Shown here: piece after piece, positions 24,801 to 35,600 of the stretch
Numbering within the stretch: position 1 is the first letter of the stretch
How the letters are laid out: each line of letters begins with the position of its first letter
Source of the DNA: Spirodela intermedia
Taxonomy: Eukaryota; Streptophyta; Magnoliopsida; Alismatales; Araceae
NCBI GenBank assembly: GCA_902729315.2
Contig: LR746269.1
Location: 9,522,231 to 9,586,230 of the forward strand
Length of the DNA: 64,000 nucleotides
Direction of reading: 5' to 3'
Position numbers and translations under genes: made by a program
Notes under the pieces: generated by a model
Database searches by the model: none
Told to the model about the DNA's origin: nothing
Seen by the model: only the letters and a program-made list of their open reading frames with translations

Positions 24801-25367
24801 GTCTAGGAGTGTATTTTTCATTGCAAGCAAAGCATAATCTTTTGGCTAACCAGACTTCATATTCAAATAGATTCAAGGTAAACCCATCGTTGTGCAGGAG
24901 GGATATCTTTGCAGAGAGGAGTGGTTCTGATTGCAACCATGTCAGCCGACGTGGCGGTCGGTGCCCTCAACTATTGCCATAAAGTTAACTTCTCATTGGA
25001 TGGATGTAATCCTTGAGCCCATTGAAGATTGTGTCTTTGAGAACTTGTTCTAGGAGATCTCTAACGAGTGAGGCCATGAGTTCCAAAGCATTGTGGTAAT
25101 CAGTGACTAAGCCTTCTTGTTTGATTTTTAGGAAACACCAATGCAGTGACCTCAAGTTGTTTGGTTCCAAATAGGTGAGGTGTTGGCAATGTCAGTCCAT
25201 CATAGTTGGCCCATTCGGGAGATTTGCAAGGAGCCACCTCCCATCTCAACTGTCCAAGAGACGTGCGAGAGAGCCTCTTCTTGTCTTACTCACTTAGGAG
25301 ACGTGCAAAGAGTGAGGGATAATGACGCAGTTGTCACCTCATCCTATCTGTCCTAGTCAGAGGTTAT

Positions 25368-25371
<4 letters not shown>

Positions 25372-25409
<38 letters not shown>
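25372..25409. repeat. GA microsatellite within the gypsy element
   Basis: About 19 GA units between the gag-side remnants and the right LTR, interrupting otherwise non-repetitive element sequence. Confidence 0.9.
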
Positions 25410-25411
<2 letters not shown>

Positions 25412-26584
25412 GTCACCTCATCCCTTTTGACTTATTTGAGGGTCATGAGGGAGGTTAAAGTTGTCACCTCCGACATATATGTGTTCACTGGCATGTAGAT
25501 CAAGATACTTCCTTTTAGGGGCTGATTGTCTTTTCTTGTTTTCTTAAAATAGAGCATGTATTTCTTCTTTTTTGATAATGACATACGGTGAGATTTCTCT
25601 CTCTCTTGATTTTACTATTTCTCTCTATCAACTCTATTTCTATTTCTTAGTCTCCTATCTTTCTTCCATTGAAGGTGAAGTTTTCATAGAAGAAGATAAG
25701 AATCTATTATTGACTCTCCAATGTGTGAGTTGTCTCAAGAGTGTTGAGATGTGAATTAGAGGTGTATGATCGAAGTCTGTTCTCATTAGAGTTTCTGATA
25801 ACTTGGTGATTTCTCATCTATTTGTTCTCACTGATATTCAGAAATTGAGTTCCTTGTTGTTATTGTGATCATGTGCTTGTATATTTATTTCTGCATGAGA
25901 AGTTGCTAGGGAAGGTCCTCCCAAATGTGGTTTAGTTGCCATTGATGTGCCTATCGAAAACAAGAGAGGGCTTTGACTTCAAGATAAACTCCGATAGCTT
26001 GAAGTTTGGCAGCTAGAGTAGCCCTATAGATAGAGAAAAAATGTACATCTCTAAATACCCTCACTGCTGGGTCTTCACCATCGAAGAGAGGAAACTCAAG
26101 TAGGCGTGTGCCCTGCCAGTGATCCAGCCCATTCTCGAGATGGAAGGGTTTGCCTCAAAAGACGTTGGCCCCGTTTAGAAGGTTGAGAGTCTTCACTGCC
26201 GCCTAGGGGAGAAAAAAGGAGGGGCTTGGTTGGTGTCCATGGGGGTGGGAGCATAGTGCATCTCATTCATTTCCCCTCGGAGCCACCATTCAGACGCTCA
26301 ACCAGCTTTCTCCAACGATCTCGGAAACTCACTTGCGGGTTCCGAGGAGCCTCCAAGTTCTGCATAAGTAGGGCGAGTTGGTGGCGGAGCTCGTGTCAGA
26401 GTGAGTCAATATCTTGACAGGTGGAGGTGATCTCCTGTCTGTTGGCGGCTATCTCTTGTCAGGGGAAGGGTATCTCATGTCGGGTGGAGTCCGTGGAGGG
26501 TAGCAATATTATAGCGCAGGTCGCTGAGGTCGGCTTCAAGAGTATCCATGGATGCGTCCGATGGTTTTCGCCCCATGTTTGCTC

Positions 26585-26634
26585 TGATAATACGCCGGAG
26601 GGGATGGGACGATACCCGTTCGCCGCTGCAGCGA

Positions 26635-26678
<44 letters not shown>

Positions 26679-27006
26679 GAGAGAGAAGACTGGGTTGGCT
26701 GGTTAAGTCGTTAACATGTCACGACATTTGTAGAAGGGAGAGTAGGTCAGACTCTCAACACCCTTAGAGCTGGTGAGACTCCATTACTTATTTCCCGCCT
26801 CTCCCGCTTGGCCCATAGGGAGTTTTAGGCTCCTAGGAATGGAGACCAGTCTGACTTCTGCAGGTGTCTCGCGTTCTGCTCCGTTCCGGAACCGTCTATT
26901 CTGCTTACCGCTGGTTCAGCTCCGGTTGAGGTGAGCGACAGTTGAGGTGGGCGACAGTTAGCTTCGTCGCCTACGTGGTGTGGATGATGTCATGATGATC
27001 TCATCG
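26585..27006 (-). repeat. 5' LTR of the gypsy element, internally shortened
   Basis: Begins TGATAATACGCCGG and ends CTCATCG. It matches the left LTR over GGGTTGGCTGG, CTCCCGCTTGGCCCATAG and CTACGTGGTGTGGATGATG, with a mismatch level I estimate at 15-20% in alignable parts. It has a GA microsatellite at about 26637-26671 and a short internal duplication of the GACAGTTGAGGTGGGC type near 26930-26960. Confidence 0.75.
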
Positions 27007-27111
27007 AAAACTCAATTAATATTGAGGACCATGACTGGATTGGATATCTGTGGCCATTCATACATCTCTCTAGTTCATCCTATACACTCTCCTCCTTAAA
27101 TGTCTAGGCAG

Positions 27112-30100
27112 ATGATAGATGGGTCTGATCGTCACCGACTGTTTGGAAGCTCTTTCTCCACAGGACGAAGCCTGGTGTCGCTGCTCGTGAAATCCCGCAG
27201 AACCATTTCCATCTCCAGGTTCAATTCCTCGACTAGTCATCTCATTTTTTTCCCCCTGTCTCGATCCCTCCCCGCCTTCTGCTTCCTTTTCCCCAATCCT
27301 CCGCCTTCTCCCTCCCGCCCCCTCCTCGGTTCACAGACATTACCTGAGGAGCCTTTCCACCTATGCTACCAAGAATTTTCATGACTGTGGAGACCTCTCC
27401 GGCCTTCGCGAATGCCCGCCATGGAATCTTAGACCTGAAAAACCTCGCCAACTCTGGCCTGTACGAGAGGGTTCTCTTCATCTTCTTCCTCATGAGGCGG
27501 TCCGGGGTTCAGCCGGACCATCGCACCTTCCCTGAGATAAACAGGGCCGTGGCTTCTCTCCCCGGCCATATCCATCTCGGAGAGGCAGTCCATTCTGTGT
27601 GTGAAGATGGGGCTTGGTCTGAACCTCTACTTCCGCAACACCATGATCGAGGTGTACGCCAGGCACGGCCGAGTAGGTCCTGCTCGCCTTCTGTTTGATG
27701 AAATGCCCGTGAGGGACGTCGTCTCCTGGACATCACTGATCTCTGGGCTCTCCCGATCAGGTAAGGCCTTCGATTCTCTCATCCTGTTTCAGGAGATGCT
27801 GATGGCCGGGTTTCGGCCCAACTCGGTGACGATGCTGGTTCTTCTGCGAGCATGCTCAGTGGCGGACCACATTCTTCTTGTGAAGCAGCTACATGGTTTT
27901 TCCATCAAGGGAGGCCTCTTCAACACCGAGTCAGTGCAGAACTCCGTAATGGCGGCATTCGGGAGGATTGGCCTTCTGGAAGAGGTGGAGCGAGTCTTCA
28001 ACACAGTCGGCGAGAGGAGCCTTCTCTCCTGGAATACAATGATTTCTGGGTATTCTTCCGCAGGAGATGCACCCAAGGTCGCAGAAGCCTTCAACAAGAT
28101 GAGAACCGAGCTGGTTCCTTCCCCAGAAACCTTCACTCTGGTCGTCTCTGCCTGCACAAAGAACAGGGAGGTGCTCCTGGGGGAGGCGATCCATGGCTAT
28201 GCCCTGAAACTTGCCCCCATTGATGACATCCTACAAGCTTGCCTCCTCGATCTTTACATCAAGTGCGGAGAATCTGCAGCTGCTGTGCGTTTATTTGAAG
28301 AGGCCAGAGAGAAGAACTTCGACCTCTAGAGCACCATGATCTCCGGGCTAGAGCACAGAAGGCGTTTCAGCGAGGCGGCAGACTTGTTCCGGGAAATGCA
28401 GATCTCCGGTGCCGACATTCTGGGGAGCATCCTCCATGTCTGTTCTAACGTGGGTTCTCTGCGATCCGTCAGGGAAGTCCATGGATGCCTTGTGAAAAAC
28501 AGCTGGTGCGGCGCTGCGGATCAAACGATCTTGGAGACCTCAATTCTATCCATGTACGCCAGATGTGGAAGTCTCCATGACGCAGGACAGGGGCCCAACC
28601 TTGACTCAGTTGGCCCCCTAGAGGACTCAAGCTCGGCCCAAACAATTTTGGTCCCATAAGGCGTTCGGAGATCTCGACGCCAACATATCCGGCCAGAAGG
28701 TGAAGAATTTTGCTTATTGTTAGTTTGTTCAGAAGACGAGAAGGTAACGCACATGAAACCAGTAGATTTGTAGAATATGAGAAGATGTACAGAACACGAA
28801 GAGACGAGCGGCATGCGAAAGGACGCCTTCTTAAACTTTTCATTATTTCACTTGATTAGCTTTGTTTTGTAAGGCCTTTAAAAAAGGACCAGTCTCGTCT
28901 CCGTGGGGGGCAGTTTTTTTAGTATCATTTTCTTCTTGCTTTTTGCGGCAGTTTCACTGTCTGTTGCTGGTTGTGAAACCCAGTTGCCCCAGCAGGATTG
29001 GTCGTGAGGACCCCATGCTCCCACCGCCGTTGTTTGTCGCCCTTTTCGACGGCTCTGCCTGCGCCACCACCGATGAATCTCCTTCTGTCCTCCACAATCC
29101 TCATCTTTGCTCTCCTCCCCTAACGCCCGATGCTCTGGCTTCCCGTCACTCTGGTTCGCCTGCCACCCCTCCTCGGTGACTTTTCTCCTTCACTAAATAT
29201 CTCATTTTCTTATGCCTAGTTTTCCCTGCTCTTTTAATACATCCTTATTGTCATCGTCGCCGTGAGTGATTGTGTAGGATAACCACTACTCCTTACATTG
29301 GGTGGTCCCTCCTCCTTGATAAGTTAGATCTGCTTGGTTAACTACGAGCACCCTACGACTGGCGGTTTACCTAAATCGCCCAGTCCTAGCCCTGTTTCCC
29401 TGACCATGGATGATTTTTGAGTAGACTTGGTTTTATCCGTCATCTATTCCTTCTAGCATATGTGTTTTCTGCATCGTTTATTTGATCTCTTCTACGCCCG
29501 CATAATCATCCCCATCACTCCACCTTGCAGAGAGGTGCTTCGATAAAGTCCTTGTCAAGGATTTGGTGGCCTGGAGCTCCATGATTGAGGGCTACGTGGT
29601 CCATGGACTTGGCCACCTCACTCTGAATCCCTTCCACCGGATGATCAGCGAGGAGGAATTCGGCCAAATGGCATTACCTTCCTCAGTGTTCCATCTGCCT
29701 GCAGCCACGTGGGCTTGGTCGCTGACGGATGCTGGGTCTTCCTCTCCATGGTCGGAGAATTTGGCGTCGACCCCGAGCTGGCTCACTACACCTCCATGGT
29801 GGATCTTCTCGGCAGGGCTGGCAGGCTTCAGGAGGTTCTCGGCGTGATCAGAGGCAGGAAGGTAGCAGAGGTCGATGGTCGGATTTGGGGGTCCCTTCTG
29901 TCTTCTTGCAGAACGCGCCGTGCTGCCAATCTCGCCGCCTATTCTGCGCAGAAGGTCCTCGAGCTCGAGCCGGACAATGCCGGGTATGAGGGGGCGTTCT
30001 GCAACGTGTATGTCGCTGCTGGCAGGTAGGACGAGTCGGCGGAGGCGAGGAAGGTCTCAGCGAAGGAACCTGCGTGGGGCTCCGTCGAGGCCGGCAGCCG

Positions 30101-30140
30101 GCAGCGGAGAGTTGTCGCCGGACTTGTTGCTTTGGAATAA
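27112..30140 (+). pseudogene. Copy B of the E-class PPR gene, broken
   Basis: Similar to 16554-18653 over its whole length but disabled. Damage seen: a 2-nt deletion near 27205 and an extra base near 27430, a 2-nt deletion near 27597, Trp to TAG at 28327-28329 (CTCTAGAGC against CTCTGGAGC in copy A), an in-frame 12-nt deletion near 28408, a solo LTR at 28578-29517, a 1-nt loss near 29655 and another TAG near 30028. The block 27700-28330 is about 98% identical to copy A, while sequence on both sides is more diverged. A 242-codon open stretch remains at 27601-28329, but it covers only some central repeats and has no targeting peptide. Confidence 0.92.
28578..29517. mobile_element. Solo LTR (940 bp) with perfect 5-bp target-site duplication
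   Basis: Starts TGACGCAGG and ends CCCCATCA (TG...CA ends). It is flanked on both sides by CTCCA (28573-28577 and 29518-29522). Copy A has the uninterrupted sequence at 18028-18042 (AGCCTCAACCTTGCAG). There is no internal region or second LTR, so this is the product of LTR-LTR recombination. Orientation and superfamily cannot be decided. Confidence 0.88.
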
Positions 30141-30255
30141 AGACCGAGAGCAGCATCTAATGTAATTATTATGAATCATAAACGTTTGATTCATCGTAGC
30201 TTGGTACATAAAATGGGCTCGGTATCTTCTTCTTCTTGACGAAGAAGGATTGTAG

Positions 30256-31728
30256 CTAAGAGGCTGCAGAGCAGGGAGATTGCTGAGCCTCCTCGAGGAG
30301 GAGGGCTTCCATGGCGGAGCTTCCATCGGCGGTCAACGCTGAATTGTCCTTGGCCTTCGCCCAGAGGAGAAGGTACATCCCCGCCACCACTATCGCCGTG
30401 CCCACCAGGCTGCCGGCGACGGAGAAGATGAGGAGATGGCGGCGCAAAAGAGAGGAGAGCAGCTTCTGCAGAAATGTTTGATTAACTAACCTCCAGCGGC
30501 GGACGGTGGCGCCGAAGAAGACCATCTCCAAGACCAGGGAGAAGACGACCAACAGCGGGGAGAAGGATCCGACGAATACTGGACCCGCCTTGCGGATGCA
30601 CCACGTGTACACGTAGTAGAAAATCCCCGTCACAAAAATTCCCTGCAGAGAAGAGAAGCAGTTATGTTACCAACCGGTATTCCCGTTGGGTTGACTTGTA
30701 GCTGGGTCAACTACTACCCCGTAGAGCACGCCGAGGAGCTGGTGGCTGCCCCTCCAGTTGAGCCGCCATGCCGACGGGCTTCTCTCCGTGACAGCGGCGT
30801 AGGCGGTGATCTGGAGCGTTCCAAAGACGGTCATCATCGCCGACAGGGTCATGTCCGCCGAGTACTCCTTAGCTACCACTTCCTGCAATCAGACGAAACG
30901 TCAACGGATCCCGTAGTAAACGGTAGAGGCTCCACTCGTGCCACGTCGTGCTGAACGTACCAGGAGGAGGCTGAAGAGGGCCATGGCGAGGACCGCCACC
31001 GCCGTCATCAAGGAGCCGACGACCCATCCGCCGGCGCAGGCCGGCGACGACGCGGCGGCGCCGCCAACGGCGGCGGCGGTGGTGCCCTTGGAGAGAACCA
31101 CCACGATGGCGCCGGAGACGGAGAGGAGGGTCCCCCAAAGCTTGGCCTGGCCGGAGGCGTGGCAGATCGAGAAGCTCTCCCTCCCGGAAGCCACCGCGAG
31201 GAGGAAGATGACGGCGGGGAGTGTGTTGCTCAGGGAGGACTGGAAGGACGCCGTTATGCAGCGGAGGCTCGCCGTCAGCAGCAGGTGGCCTAACGTAATC
31301 CTGGAGAAGACGAAGACGGCGCCTAGTTAGCAGATCTGAGCTAGAGAGAGAGAGAGAGAGGTGTGTACCTACTCAAGAAAGCCGAGGAGGAAGGCCCAGC
31401 AGACGAATCGGATGGAGAAGGAGGGCTTCTTCAGTCTGCAAGATCGTAAGAACAAGGGTCAGAAGAGGTCACGCTGGAGGGGATTCCCCATTTTTTGAGG
31501 GGGTTCTTCTCACTTGTCAAGGAAGTAGGCGAGGGAAGTGAGGAGCAGGGAGGCGACGGCCTGCTCGTAGACGACGAAGACGGTGGAGTTGACCCCCTCC
31601 GAGGTCAGCATGGACTGTACCATCACTAGGAACGCGGCCAGCGAGAGCTCGGACAGCACCATTAGGATCCCCGCCTTCCAGATCCCCTCCGCTCCCGACC
31701 TCTTCTTCTCTCCTTCTCCTGCTGCCAT
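30256..31728 (-). CDS. WAT1-related (EamA/nodulin MtN21-like) membrane transporter, copy B
   Basis: Exons: 31514-31728, 31373-31435, 30961-31300, 30718-30882, 30491-30642, 30256-30409. All six have the same splice sites and lengths as copy A except exon 1, which has one extra Gly codon (MAAGEGEKK), giving 362 residues. I see no stop or frameshift. Differences from copy A cluster in exon 1 (first two membrane segments, for example LAAFLVMVQSM against LAVFLVIVHSM). Exons 3-6 differ at about 1% of bases. Intron 5 is again 81 nt and open. The 5' UTR GA tract is longer than in copy A. It is probably functional and redundant or recently diverged. Confidence 0.85.
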
Positions 31729-31746
31729 TGTGTGCCGCTACCGAAG

Positions 31747-31748
<2 letters not shown>

Positions 31749-31803
<55 letters not shown>
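31749..31803. repeat. Expanded CT/GA microsatellite in the 5' UTR of WAT1 copy B
   Basis: About 27 CT units immediately upstream of the copy B start codon; copy A has about 13 at the same place. Plant BBR/BPC proteins bind GA repeats, so length may influence expression (inference). Confidence 0.9.
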
Positions 31804-31805
<2 letters not shown>

Positions 31806-32036
31806 GATATCACTCCATTTCTCGCTCGGATCAATCAGCAGGGAAGAGAGGGGGGATTGTCGGAGAGGCTACGGCAGGTGTGGAAGAGCTCGGGGTGTCC
31901 GCCCTTGGGCAGGAGGAGATATTATTGTGTGAAAGAGCGAGCTAGGAAATAGAGGTTGATCTGTAATAAATTAATAAATTCTATATTGGTTAATATTCAT
32001 TTATTGAGCTTCTCCCAACCGACGACGTGGACCATT

Positions 32037-32596
32037 TGGAGAGTCTTTTCATGAGCGCCGAGGCCATCGGTGCCGCTGAGTCTGCCCATCCGGAGTAAAG
32101 ACAGCTAGTGTCCACGTGGCATGCTGGCATAGACCGATGTGGTCCTCGCCGTGATTTCCCAGATATTCTCACGTGATAAAAAACTTGCCTAGTTGAATTT
32201 TTCCTTTTCTTTCTACTGTCAAAGCTATGTGCTTATCAAAGTCATAGCTACTGTTTTTATTTCTTCTAATTGCGATTCTACCTTACAACAATACAGACTC
32301 TTTTTTGTTCTTTATGCATTTTGATTATACTTTTAAGAGGCTGTAATCCAAGGAGAATATTTTCTAGTTGACTTTTTTGCATAAGTGGAACTGTTTGAAT
32401 CATCCTATTGACGTTAAAGGAGAATAAATAATGCGTTATTTAGTTATTTAAAATGCTTTATTTGGTTTTTGAATAATGATCTATAATTTTAACTCTAAAA
32501 AATAGAATTTAAATGTAGTTTAATGTTTTGATATGTCTATCTTAAGCTTTAACGTGAGCCCATCTACACTTAATAGATTTGTCCCTATATCTAGAT

Positions 32597-32650
<54 letters not shown>

Positions 32651-35600
32651 CCTCCCTCTCTCCCTCTCTCCCCCTCTCTTCCACTTTTAATGAAAACTAA
32701 ATCATCTTGCATGCTGATCCCACATTACCTTTTTTGAGTTGCAAATACAATGAAGATATAAAAAGTATCAATTAAACTCCCTCATTATTTGTTGACTTTG
32801 AATCCAAGAGGCATATGACCTTGTTTGAAGATTCCCCTTTTAAACAAAACAATGAAAAGTTAAATTTCTTGTGTGTGTGTGTTTTGGTGGCCTTAATTTT
32901 TTCTACCATGTGGTTGTCGATTTGTTGATGATCAAGGTCTAGGTGGCAAAGCTTCTGATGGCCCTACTCCCAGCCTCCCTCATAAGAGAGAGAGAGAGAG
33001 AGGGGGGGGGGGAGGGAGGGGGGAGTAAGAGTGGGGTGTATTAATTAGTAAGTATAGCCAAGGAGGAGAGCCTGGTAGAAGATTCGGAAGGAGAGGGGTA
33101 GCCTTTTCTCTCTGCAAGATGTTAAAACTACGATGAGAAGAGTTTGGTTCTCATTGTACGAGCTCCTCTCCTAAGAGGCAAGTGACGTGACAATAAAGGA
33201 GATGGCCTACTTGTGGATAACATAGATTGTGTCCCTCTCAACACACCACAGACTATAAGAGGAGAAGGAACCATAATGGAGAAGTTAGATGGTGGCATGA
33301 TGATTGCCACCTTCCAGGTCCATAGCAAGAATTCAAAGTTCTTGGTTCCATCAAACATGTGTTATCAACTAGGAATGCACCAAGTGGACATGTATCTTGA
33401 ACATGTGCAACCAAATGCTTAGGCGCATGCCCAAGTTATAAATAAAAGCTATGTTATGAGAAAATAAAATTGTAAATAAATTGAGATAAGCAATGGGCTT
33501 GTCAATTTGGCATCTTTGTCCCCACCATAATGGTGGGCCTACTACTTGACACTTTGTGTGAGTTCAGAATAATTCTAGGTTAATGTGTACCTAAAACATG
33601 CTACAAATAATAAATCCTCAATCACTAGAATCCTATACAAAATTCTATCAGAATAATCTTAAAAATTTAAAAGGAAGAGCTTCATTGGACGTCAAAATGC
33701 AGGCCTTATATGGAAGAAGCATTGACATTTTTCTAACAATAGATTTTAGAATATTTTCTTTAGATGACAGAAAAGCTTTCTTGTTGATGAAACACCCTCT
33801 TGAATATTATACTTTTGAATTTTCTATTGATAAAAAATAGTCAATTTGATGTACAAGATTACTTTTGTAGTCAATAAGTAGTCTGCCTTTTAGCTTATGG
33901 TGATTAGATCATACAAGGTGCATCAACTTCTTTTCCTCAAACATATAATGAAATAAAATGACTTTTATTCACCCCATAATGTGCTTACGAATCTTTCAAA
34001 GATCGGTAATAAATACTATCATCATAAAAACATTAAATCAATAATGATGAGATGGTGTAAAAGGATTAGTTTTCCCTCTAGATATATTTTTCTTTACAAA
34101 TGATTATTGAATCATAGTCAACACTAATATCTTCATATCTTCTTACTTTTCTCTAATTTTTTTTCCATTTCCATCACTTATGTTGCTTAGAATGTGGGTT
34201 TGAAGAGGCAACAAATGACATTTATTTTTTTAGTTTCATCTAGTCTTCATCTTTGTCATTTTATCCATCTCCATATGTTGTAGTTTCTATGGGATGACAG
34301 AAGAAATAGTTGTTGAGTTATGGATTAACTTATTATTATTTTGATAGTTTTTTAGATGAGACATAAATTTAATTAGAGATTGATGTATTATATGATATTC
34401 AAGAGTAAATATTAATAATACATATTTTGAAGGAAATTTCAATAAATAACTGTGGTGGAGACAATATAAAATATCTCATTTTATTTTGCATTCTCGTCAT
34501 GAATATAATTGTTAGACTGTGGGTATAAAGACAATACAAAAGTATGTGTGAGGTAAATATGTTATAATCTTATGTGTAAGCTTTAATATTTAGATTCTAT
34601 ATACCAAATATTTTTACTAATATATGCAATAATTAATCAATAAAAAGGTATTTAAATGAGGATTCAAATATAATTAAATTTTAAAATACTAATCAAAGTA
34701 TTGAATTATTATTTATTTTACAGTATTACTAATTTAATATGTTTGCATAGGGGTAAAATAGTCTAGAAGTTTAACCATTTTTACTTAAATATCTTTTATA
34801 TCAAAAGATAGGTGACAGATATTGTCATGTGATAGTTAATAAAAGCTGATCCAAAGAGGAACCCACAACTAAAAATCGTGCATCAAAACTTAAAAGTATT
34901 AAAAGAGAGTTATAAAATTCTCAATCTTTATGATGGTTTTTCTATATTTTTCAAAACTTGTGTGTGACCCTTTAAGGCTTGCTTAAACCCACCTATTTTA
35001 CCTAATAAGGGCCAAAAAGGGGTGGTCCAAAGTGTTTCATAAAATGAGACATTTCACCCAAATTAAGGTCAGGATAAAATACACAATTTGTGTACAATAA
35101 TAGTATTTCAATGAACATACTATCATTAGGGTCAGGACAAATTGTGTACACAGTTTTTCATCTCCATCACCTCTTTTTAAATTTACAAGATTCAAGGGTA
35201 AGGTTTGATGATTTCAAGAGAGTTGTGGATATCATTTCAAGTCTCAAGCTCTTATTTTCAAGGTATAATATCGTTGGGTTCTATGTGATTAAGTGAAGTA
35301 CCATGAGGGGGGGTGAATTAGTATTTTATGTTTTCTTCTGGTTTTCTATATATGTATATATGTGTTGAAACATGTTCCAGCACAATTTATCTAATCTATA
35401 TGAGACTTAAAATTATTTCTTTTACTATGGTGTCACTCATGTTTTTTTCTCTCTTGCACGACAATAATGGATATAGAGATTTTATATTGATTCATCATTC
35501 CTTAAGTTATGTCTAATACTAGATTATCCCTCTACTATCTTCATTATTTTCTAAGAAAAATATATTTAATTTTATGGGGTTAGTTTTCTCAAACAATATT

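Larger units (their letters stand above)
21264..27006 (-). mobile_element. Decayed Ty3/gypsy LTR retrotransposon inside copy B
   Basis: Left LTR about 21264-21842, right LTR about 26585-27006. Coding remnants lie on the minus strand in the order gag-like (about 25170-24985), protease (about 24650-24540), reverse transcriptase/RNase H (about 24060-23290) and integrase (about 23080-22335). Protease before RT before integrase is the Ty3/gypsy order. The protease motif reads NTGASHNFI with Asn for the catalytic Asp, and many stops interrupt the frames, so the element is dead. On the minus strand a purine tract AGGGGGGAGTAT directly precedes the left LTR, and TATCAGAGC next to the right LTR resembles an initiator Met-tRNA primer site. 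Flanks AAATC (21259-21263) and AAAAC (27007-27011) correspond to ACATC in the empty site of copy A, a mutated 5-bp target duplication. LTR edges may be off by a few bases. Confidence 0.85.
15521..32036. repeat. Tandem segmental duplication, two copies of a unit of about 4.95 kb
   Basis: Unit A is about 15521-20462 and unit B is 20469-32036. Gene order and orientation (small membrane protein +, PPR +, WAT1 transporter -) are the same in both. Removing the gypsy element (21264-27006) and the solo LTR (28578-29517) with their target duplications leaves B at about 4.9 kb, matching A. Both units end in GACCACGTGGACCATT or a close variant (copy B has GACGACGTGGACCATT). Beyond 32036 and before 15521 the sequences are unrelated. 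Confidence 0.93.

Noticed and set aside
33598-33840. 80-codon frame in the AT-rich spacer
   Set aside because: No homology recognised, AT-rich, no splice or neighbour support; not enough to call.
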